Assembly: GCF_028622875.1 (NCBI RefSeq)
Contig: NZ_CP117710.1
Coordinates: forward strand, 248,001 to 312,000
Direction: 5' to 3'
Origin: Streptomyces sp. MMBL 11-1
Lineage (GTDB): Bacteria; Actinomycetota; Actinomycetes; Streptomycetales; Streptomycetaceae
Length of the DNA: 64,000 nt
Made by a program: the position numbers and the translations under genes. Of this stretch, positions 58,489 to 64,000 are shown one piece after another. The stretch's first letter is position 1; each line of letters begins with the position of its first letter. Below the pieces are notes generated by a model. It was not told the origin of the DNA. It saw only the letters and a program-made list of their open reading frames with translations, and did no database searches.

Positions 58489-59841
58489 TCAGAGGCGGGG
58501 CACATCGTGGACGTCGACCATCTGGATGACGACCTTGTTCTGGCCGCCGATCCGGACGTTGTCCCGGATCCCGACGACGTGGAACCGGGAGTCGCGTGGC
58601 AGCAGACGCTCGACCTCCTCGTTCTGGAACTCCGACACGGAGGCGAGCGCCGCGCCCCGGCTGGAGACCACCTCGAAGACCACACCGTGCGAGGTCTTCC
58701 CGTCCGTTCCGTCTTTGCTCCACCAGCTGTTGCGGGAGAAGCCCGCGGCCACGTCCGGGCAGTGCGACACCGACATGTAGGAGCGGTCCCGGTACACGCC
58801 GCCGACCTTGAAGTTGTCGTGCGCCCACTCCAGGACCTTGTCGGCTTTGCGGACCTCCAGCGGCGGGACGAACCCCCGGTAGGTGATGTGAGGCTGGTCC
58901 GGTCGCGGTGCACGCTCCAGCGCCGCGTCCAGATGCGCGGTCGCCTCGCTCAACGGAACTCCCAGGCTCTCGATCGGCTCGTCCGCAGGACGCCGCCGGT
59001 AGAGCGCCTTGTTGATCTCGTCGCACGGATCGACATCGGTATAGGCGTTGACGTAGTGCTCTTCGTCGCTGCTCAGGCTCGCGGCCCATGCGTACGACTC
59101 GTCCTCGACCTCCTCCGCGTCGTCCTCGTCCAGCCGGTCGCGGTTCACTCCGGCGGTCAACCCGTGGCGCCGCCAGGGTGTCCCCGGAGTCCGGGTGGCC
59201 GCGGCCTCGATCACCTGCGCTGCCTGGTCGGCGGGCAGCCGCTCGTAGATGACCGCCCCGTCCTCGGTGCGGTAGGGCCACGGCGACTTGGCCAGCGCCT
59301 CGTAGCGGTCACGGTCCAGGTCGGTGAAGACGACACGGGCGCGAGGGTGATCACCGTTTCGCTCATCGCCGGGGTACACGGTGGCCGCCCCGGCGAACCC
59401 CTCCTGCTCCCACGCGACGCTCTGCCCGCCGTCCGTGCGCGGTACGACCGGCGCGTCACCCGCTCCCGCAGCTCCGGCGAGCGCCTGGGCGGCGCGCCCC
59501 TCGGGCAGGCCTGGCTCCGGAGCGTCGGGGACCACGTCCCCGGCGGCGTCCGGGTAGAGCGCCGGCGCGCGGTCGTCCTCCAGCAGGGCGCGGGAAACCT
59601 GGCCGCACTGCTTCGCGTTCGCCGCGCACTGACGGGCCCGGTCCTCCTCACCGTTGCGGGCCGCCTCCCGGGCCTGATCGGCCCACGCCTGCGCCTGGGC
59701 GTACGCGTCGGCGGCAGGGTGGTCCGCTCCGGCATCCGCCACGCTCTGCCCCAGCTGGGGCGTGGCGGCGCGCTGGGCGACACGGACCGCAGGGTGGGAG
59801 GACGCGCACCGGCGCCCTCCCTCGGGTATGGATCGGCACAC
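58489..59841 (-). CDS. ADP-ribosyltransferase-like protein 2
   Basis: This 450-residue protein (GTG 59841) is a paralogue of the gene at 56953: CRSIPEGGRRCASSHPAVR at the N-terminus, then a middle with FTDLDRDRYEALAKSPWPYR. The C-terminal domain has Arg322 in ITYRGF, SYMSVS, and EEVERLLPRD with E-x-E. All three ADP-ribosyltransferase motifs are kept, so both copies may be active. The tandem copies differ most in the middle, where substrate or partner choice would be expected. The start has a weak ribosome site. Confidence 0.82.
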   Translation of the reverse strand: MCRSIPEGGRRCASSHPAVRVAQRAATPQLGQSVADAGADHPAADAYAQAQAWADQAREAARNGEEDRARQCAANAKQCGQVSRALLEDDRAPALYPDAAGDVVPDAPEPGLPEGRAAQALAGAAGAGDAPVVPRTDGGQSVAWEQEGFAGAATVYPGDERNGDHPRARVVFTDLDRDRYEALAKSPWPYRTEDGAVIYERLPADQAAQVIEAAATRTPGTPWRRHGLTAGVNRDRLDEDDAEEVEDESYAWAASLSSDEEHYVNAYTDVDPCDEINKALYRRRPADEPIESLGVPLSEATAHLDAALERAPRPDQPHITYRGFVPPLEVRKADKVLEWAHDNFKVGGVYRDRSYMSVSHCPDVAAGFSRNSWWSKDGTDGKTSHGVVFEVVSSRGAALASVSEFQNEEVERLLPRDSRFHVVGIRDNVRIGGQNKVVIQMVDVHDVPRL

Positions 59842-60459
59842 GCGTGCCCTCGCTCTCCCCGTGCCCGCGCAGTGGGGGCCCGGGCGTTGGGACCGACAGG
59901 TCCGAACACGATGCGGAGGGCAGGCTGTGGACAGAGGCCGGTGCGCGCCGCCCAGCACACGGGCTGTGACCGTTCACGGGAGTCGGCGGAGGTTCACGCT
60001 TCTTGGCGATGCCGCCGATCAGGTCACCTGAGCTGCGTCTTCGCTGGTGGGGAACGGATCCCGGATCCGCCAACTACCGTGAACAAGATCCGACGAGCAG
60101 AGGTGCCCTGACCTGCGAGGACACCGAAACCGATCCGCAACTATCTCTAGCGGTCACAGGGTCGAGAGGGTGGTAGCCGTGCGCGTGCCAGCGGGAGTCA
60201 GGGTCGGCCGCTCGGCCGCCGGGGCCATGCGGAGCGGGCCGTACAGGCCGTGCCGGTCACCATGGTGTCCCCGGCCGGTCGGCCGGAGCGGCGAGCCGGA
60301 CGCCCAGCGGGGTGTGGTGCCGCCGGGCCCCGCTCCCGTTTGCAGGTGAGCACGACCGGGTGGGCCACAGGCGCCTCACGGGGCGCGACGCGTGGTCCGC
60401 CCGGGCCGAGCCGCCGGCCAGCGCCTCGTGCGAACGGGCCGCGTGCCGAGTCGCGACCG
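59842..60459. other. Gene-poor region
   Basis: No gene with a credible start or motif is supported in these 618 bases. Arg/Pro-rich open frames occur on both strands but look like chance. Confidence 0.45.
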
Positions 60460-61335
60460 CTATTCGGCGCGGCCGGTGGACAGGGCGTGGCCACCAGGAG
60501 GAGACGCGTCCTCTCCGGTCCCACCGGCCTCCAGCTCGCCGACGATGACCCGCGTGCCAGGAAGGGGCCGGTGATCCCCTGTGGCAACGACACCGCGCCG
60601 ACGCAGGTGTTCGAGCAGTTCGAGCACGAGCGCGGGCGGCACCTTGCGGAGCCTCAGCTCGACCTCGCTCGCGTCCGGGCTCAAGATCACCCTCCCCCCG
60701 ACGGGCAGAACGTCCAGCCCTTCGGGGACGTGGGCGCGACCGGGCCAGTACGAGGCGTCCCGGTCGGGAGCGGAGCGCGGATCCAGGCCGCCGATGCCGT
60801 GGACGCCGGGAACGATCCGCTCGATGCGGCGGTTCACCTCGATGCGCGCGCGGCGCTCCGCCTCGCTGCGCCGGGCCTCTTCCAGCCCGGTCTGGAGGGT
60901 CTCGCGGTAGGAGGGCATGAGCCTTCGGAGTACGTCGACGGCGATGGCGTGCGGGGCGCGGTCCATGGACACGGTGATGGGCTCGGCGCGCCAGCCGGAG
61001 TACCCGTGCGGGTACCCGGTCTTGACCTCCAGGCGGCGGCCGGCCGCGCCCGTGCGGTGGCTGCCGTGGTGCGTGAAGTCGAAGTGCATGCCATCGCGGT
61101 GCTGCACCCTGACGTTGCCCCAGCGGGCGGGCGTGATGGAGTGCGTCCAGCCGCCGCCTTCGTTGTCACGGGAGTTGAGGGTTGCTGCCACGCCGCGCCC
61201 GAGAGCGTTGAAGTGGGCGAGCTGCTGGCCGAGTTCGGCGTCGTTCTGGGCGTCCTTAAGGAAGTGCTGGTTGGGCGAGCGGAGCACGGCGAGGGCTTGT
61301 GCGAGGTCTGGGACGGGTGTCTGGGGGGCTGCCAA
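60460..61335 (-). CDS. Hypothetical protein, 291 residues
   Basis: This protein starts at TTG 61335 (AAGGAG eight bases upstream). It has PDLAQALAVLRSPNQHFLKD, then a strand-rich part: RWGNVRVQHRDGMHFDFTHH and RRLEVKTGYPHGYSGWRAEP. A charged helix with EEARRSEAERRARIEVNRRI follows. The C-terminal end is Gly-rich. The family is not recognised. It is last in a leftward run with the genes at 61376 and 62212. Confidence 0.6.
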   Translation of the reverse strand: MAAPQTPVPDLAQALAVLRSPNQHFLKDAQNDAELGQQLAHFNALGRGVAATLNSRDNEGGGWTHSITPARWGNVRVQHRDGMHFDFTHHGSHRTGAAGRRLEVKTGYPHGYSGWRAEPITVSMDRAPHAIAVDVLRRLMPSYRETLQTGLEEARRSEAERRARIEVNRRIERIVPGVHGIGGLDPRSAPDRDASYWPGRAHVPEGLDVLPVGGRVILSPDASEVELRLRKVPPALVLELLEHLRRRGVVATGDHRPLPGTRVIVGELEAGGTGEDASPPGGHALSTGRAE

Positions 61336-61375
61336 GTGGTGGACTCCTTGTTGGTGTGACCGTCTCGGGTGAGGG

Positions 61376-62215
61376 TCATCGTTGCTGGGGAGCTGCCGAG
61401 TAGAGGGTTGCGAGCTCGTCGGCGGCTGCCGCGAGTTCCGGGGGTGCGTCCCACTCTGCGGGGTCGGGCACCTGGAGCAGGCCGTGCTGTTCCGTGAAGC
61501 TGGAGCCGGCGCTGGTGAGCCGCAGGCGGGCCCCGGGGGGCGCGCTCTCGTCGACGAGACCGCAGGCGATGGCCGCGCGGACGTCGGTGTGGAAGCCCTC
61601 CTCCCAGGGTGCGTACCGTTGCCCGTCTCCCTCGGCCAGGCCACGAAGGACCTGCAGCACACCGGCTGGGTGGAGATGGTCACCGGTGTTCGGATTGGCC
61701 ATCACGTGGGTGAATGCTTCCGTGAAGGCCTCGTCGACAGCCTGTTCGTCGGTGCCCTCGACCTGGACGTTGATCACCCCGCGAGGCCGGAACTCGATGC
61801 GCTTGCGTACCGGCAGGGTGGTGAACCAGCTCTGGAACTCCCAGACCGTCCGGTGCAGGGGACCGCCGGTGGCAGTTGTGTGCCGGTGGGCGAAGCCGGT
61901 GAAGTTCGCCCAGAGGGAGTGCTGTTGTGCGGAGGCGGGCACCCTCGTCCAGACGGAGGCCATGCCGCCCGGTCCGTTCCGGAGCCAGTGCTCGCGAGCG
62001 CAGGATTCGACGTGTCCGGCCCGTCGTTGAGCTGCTTCCGGGCCCACTTCGGCCCGTATGCGGGCGATGTCGTCGGCGTGGACGCTGTTCCACTGCTCGG
62101 CGAGGGCCTGTGCGTGGGCGGGGTCGAAGAACGCGATCTTCCGGTTGTCGAGGACGGCGTGGTAGAGATCGGCGTCGGCGGAGCCGCCCGGTTCCGGTGT
62201 GCCCGATGTGGTCAC
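61376..62215 (-). CDS. Hypothetical protein, 279 residues
   Basis: This protein begins TTSGTPEPGGSADADLYHAV and has IARIRAEVGPEAAQRRAGHV, a Trp-rich core (TVWEFQSWFTTLPVRKRIEF) and a helical end. Its ATG overlaps the stop of the HTH gene upstream (62212-62215), so they are coupled. No family is recognised. Confidence 0.62.
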   Translation of the reverse strand: MTTSGTPEPGGSADADLYHAVLDNRKIAFFDPAHAQALAEQWNSVHADDIARIRAEVGPEAAQRRAGHVESCAREHWLRNGPGGMASVWTRVPASAQQHSLWANFTGFAHRHTTATGGPLHRTVWEFQSWFTTLPVRKRIEFRPRGVINVQVEGTDEQAVDEAFTEAFTHVMANPNTGDHLHPAGVLQVLRGLAEGDGQRYAPWEEGFHTDVRAAIACGLVDESAPPGARLRLTSAGSSFTEQHGLLQVPDPAEWDAPPELAAAADELATLYSAAPQQR

Positions 62216-63069
62216 TGGGGGTCCTCCTGCCCTTCGGTGCCCGCGCCGGGCTGGGGGCGGATGCCGGAGTGGCGTTCTCCCTTGCTGGTGAGGGAGACGA
62301 CCAGGTCCTCCTCGTGTCCGGCGCCCATCGCTGCCCTCTCCTTCTGGTAGATCATGCGGGTGCGGACCAGGCCGTGCATGAGGAGGGAGCCGAAAGCGGC
62401 GGCGAGCTCGGAGCCCTCCGGCTGGGCGTGCAGGAGCACTTGGCGACCTTGGCCCAGCACGCCCTCGATCGCGTCGGCCACGATGCGGTGGCCGGCTGCG
62501 GGAGCGGGAGCCTCGACGCCGGCGGCGGCCGCGGCGAGCGCCTCCAGCAGGGACCGCTCAAGGGGAGTGAGGTCGATCTCGGACCTGCGGACACCAGGCG
62601 TGCTCTTGGGATTCTCGGCCGCGAACCGGCGTACGCCGGCTGCCCGGTAGACCGGCCCGGAGGCCAGCTCCTGCAGGAGGTAGGGGCTCAGGTCCTCACG
62701 CAGCTGGCTGACGCGGCCCTTGCTGTACCCGGTGATCTGGGCGACCTCGGCGAGACCCGCCAGCTCGGGGGAGTGCTGCTCGGCGTCTCGGCGACGCCCG
62801 GCCCGATCCTCGGCGACCACGTCGTACCCGATCATCCGCATCGGGCGAAGAGGACCGTGTTTGAGCACGGACACCTGGACGAAGTCGACGCCGCGCGCGG
62901 CGTCGACGGGACTGTCGGCGGAAAGGGCCAGCCGTACGGTCAGGACACCCGCGCGGAAGTCGGCAGTCGCATCGTAGTGGGCCAGTTCCTCTCGCAAGGC
63001 GTGGAGGATCGCGGCAGGCGGTTGACCGACCACCTCATACTCGACGCCCAGGAGGTATCTCTCGGTCAT
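62212..63069 (-). CDS. HTH/winged-helix protein, paralogue of the gene at 51896
   Basis: This 285-residue protein begins TERYLLGVEYEVVGQPPAAI, then FVQVSVLKHGPLRPMRMIGY. Its HTH region is ELAGLAEVAQITGYSKGRVS, and the second half reads DLTPLERSLLEALAAAAAGV and LVRTRMIYQKERAAMGAGHE. The gene at 51896 has the same domain order. AAGGAAG lies upstream of the ATG. Its stop overlaps the next gene's start. Probably a regulator. Confidence 0.7.
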   Translation of the reverse strand: MTERYLLGVEYEVVGQPPAAILHALREELAHYDATADFRAGVLTVRLALSADSPVDAARGVDFVQVSVLKHGPLRPMRMIGYDVVAEDRAGRRRDAEQHSPELAGLAEVAQITGYSKGRVSQLREDLSPYLLQELASGPVYRAAGVRRFAAENPKSTPGVRRSEIDLTPLERSLLEALAAAAAGVEAPAPAAGHRIVADAIEGVLGQGRQVLLHAQPEGSELAAAFGSLLMHGLVRTRMIYQKERAAMGAGHEEDLVVSLTSKGERHSGIRPQPGAGTEGQEDPQ

Positions 63070-63289
63070 GTCTTCCTTGCCTCGGGACAGAGGGGCCGGG
63101 CTGGGGTGTAGGGCGCTGCCGGGGGCCCGGCTGAACGAACGGGCCGACATCGGCCTTGCCGCTGCCGAGCCGCCGACAGGGCCTGGATCCCGCCAGAGCT
63201 GTGAGCAAGCGCGGCGAACAGCAGCGTGCTTCCGTGCGCGGGCACGACGTGATCCCGGATCTGCCGGTGAACGCCGGGTCGGGCCCGCG

Positions 63290-63538
63290 TCATGCCTGAG
63301 CGGGCAGAAAGGCCCGCCCTGCGTCCGTCAGGTCCAACGGCTTCTTCAGGCTGACCTCGGGGCCCCACTTGGCCCACCCGTTGCGCACCAGGACCGAGAC
63401 CGTGGCGGGGGCGATGCTGCCTTCCGGGGTGTAGACCCTGTTGTCGGAGAACGCCCGGGTGCTGCGGAAGGCGCCGCCCTTGGAGAGCAGTTCCAGCGCC
63501 AGAGCCTGCGTCTTGGTGGGCCTGGAGGGCTTGCTCAT
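63290..63538 (-). CDS. Small winged-helix-like protein
   Basis: This 82-residue protein has a helix-turn-wing pattern: PTKTQALALELLSKGGAFRS, IAPATVSVLVRNGWAKWGPE, LDLTDAGRAFL. The ATG is preceded by GGAGAC. It resembles small DNA-binding accessory proteins. Function unknown. Confidence 0.6.
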   Translation of the reverse strand: MSKPSRPTKTQALALELLSKGGAFRSTRAFSDNRVYTPEGSIAPATVSVLVRNGWAKWGPEVSLKKPLDLTDAGRAFLPAQA

Positions 63539-63607
63539 GTGCCGTCTCCTGATCTTTGACTGTGCTGATGCTGGAGCTTTCGCCGCAGCCGGACTGGGCG
63601 GCGCGCT

Positions 63608-63922
63608 TCAGAGGTTGATCAGGTCACGGTGCGCGTCGGGAAGCCGGCCGACCAGCTCCGGCCGGTCGAAGAGGTAGTCGCGGATGCGTTCGGCGAGTTC
63701 CCGGTCAACGGGCACCACCTGCGGGGCCGCCGGCAGGTCGAGCGCGATGCGCGCGTCGCCGTCCAGGTACGCGGTGAGAGGCCCGTAGTCCCGCGCGTCG
63801 GCCTGGGCGGCCAGCTCCTCGAAGGTGGGAGGCGTCGCCGTGGCCGGGGGTCGCGCGACGGGCCGCAGCGCGGGCTGGTTCGCCAGCCGTGAATCGCGGG
63901 CGGTAGCGGGCTGTTGCGTCAT
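63608..63922 (-). CDS. Small protein, paralogue of the gene at 56081
   Basis: This 104-residue protein shares with the gene at 56081 the pattern FEELAAQADARDYGPLTAYL, DARIALDLPAAPQVVPVDRE, LAERIRDYLFDRPELVGRL and the terminal INL. GGAGG lies upstream of the ATG. A strong promoter lies at 63970. Function unknown. Confidence 0.68.
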   Translation of the reverse strand: MTQQPATARDSRLANQPALRPVARPPATATPPTFEELAAQADARDYGPLTAYLDGDARIALDLPAAPQVVPVDRELAERIRDYLFDRPELVGRLPDAHRDLINL

Positions 63923-63969
63923 AGCGGCCTCCAGGGTTCGGCGGGATGGTGTTCGCCAACCCGAACTAC

Positions 63970-63998
63970 AGTTTACACGAATTGCTAAACTTTGTAAA
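63970..63998 (-). promoter_or_regulatory. Leftward promoter at the window edge
   Basis: On the minus strand TTTACA (63993-63998), 17 bases, TAAACT (63970-63975). It lies about 45 bases upstream of the ATG at 63922. A possible divergent element is cut off by the window end. Confidence 0.65.
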
Positions 63999-64000
63999 GC

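Noticed and set aside
57229..60111. 960-residue open frame on the plus strand
   Set aside because: Antisense to the two ADP-ribosyltransferase genes, which have family motifs in the opposite orientation.
63960..64000. Telomere or replicon end
   Set aside because: The AT-rich edge is explained by a promoter (TTTACA-17-TAAACT). No series of telomere-type palindromes is visible, and the window edge is arbitrary.

Overview
The window is high-GC DNA (most codons end in G or C) with the protein repertoire of a filamentous actinomycete, almost certainly Streptomyces or a close relative: a WhiB protein, an actinobacterial integration host factor, DUF2637/Spd-type transfer proteins and an FtsK-like conjugation translocase. 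Conjugation, partition and putative replication loci occur together, with no ribosomal or core-metabolic operon. It therefore reads as part of a large conjugative plasmid or plasmid-derived chromosomal region. No telomere, integrase or tRNA gene was recognised.

Layout. (1) 1-2.9 kb: the tail of a type I-E CRISPR-Cas operon (cse2 end, cas7e, cas5e and a frameshifted cas6e), with no cas1, cas2 or array after it. (2) 3.1-8.7 kb: an HTH-like gene, a membrane protein, an HNH-like protein, an isochorismatase-family hydrolase with an HTH regulator, and a GntR/UTRA regulator facing an array of TTCCATATGGAA-like operators. (3) 9.0-20.4 kb: the transfer module. It holds an anti-sigma-like ATPase, WhiB, small membrane proteins, a coiled-coil DUF2637 protein (frameshifted) carrying a dense GGACCG repeat array, a protein with a duplicated C-terminal domain, and a TraB/FtsK translocase ending in an FtsK-gamma-like DNA-reading domain. 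A second repeat cluster, of TTGACG units, lies in the same module. (4) 20.5-32.7 kb: many small accessory proteins (Cys-rich, DUF6884, VWA, double-GntR, HTH). Several start from promoters sharing one architecture, TTGCC(A/C)-17-TAAAnT followed by TTGTCAA. (5) 32.7-40.1 kb: a leftward cluster that could be a specialised-metabolite or peptide locus: ATP-grasp ligase, orphan TrpA-like protein, sortase-type surface protein, secreted HNH-like lipoprotein, wHTH regulator, an 11-residue ORF with a perfect Shine-Dalgarno, an attenuator-like hairpin, an MFS exporter and a translationally coupled 47-residue protein. (6) 40.3-48.4 kb: Cys-rich proteins, sIHF, a HEPN-type protein and two overlapping large genes that may encode replication functions. 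(7) 48.9-51.7 kb: parA plus a centromere-binding-protein candidate, flanked by two GTGTCCC arrays with identical 8-12-12 bp spacing, a strong centromere candidate. (8) 51.9-54.5 kb: a HicA-like toxin candidate beside an HTH protein, and an autoregulated-looking regulator. (9) 54.5-64 kb: a leftward accessory block with tandem ADP-ribosyltransferase-like proteins and duplicated small gene families.

The most interesting parts are the matched GTGTCCC arrays around parAB, the GGACCG array beside a gamma-domain translocase, the shared promoter class, the 11-residue ORF/hairpin/exporter unit and the tandem ADP-ribosyltransferases. Three genes (cas6e, the DUF2637 protein and a Cys-rich protein) each break by one base, so residual sequencing indels must be excluded before calling them pseudogenes.
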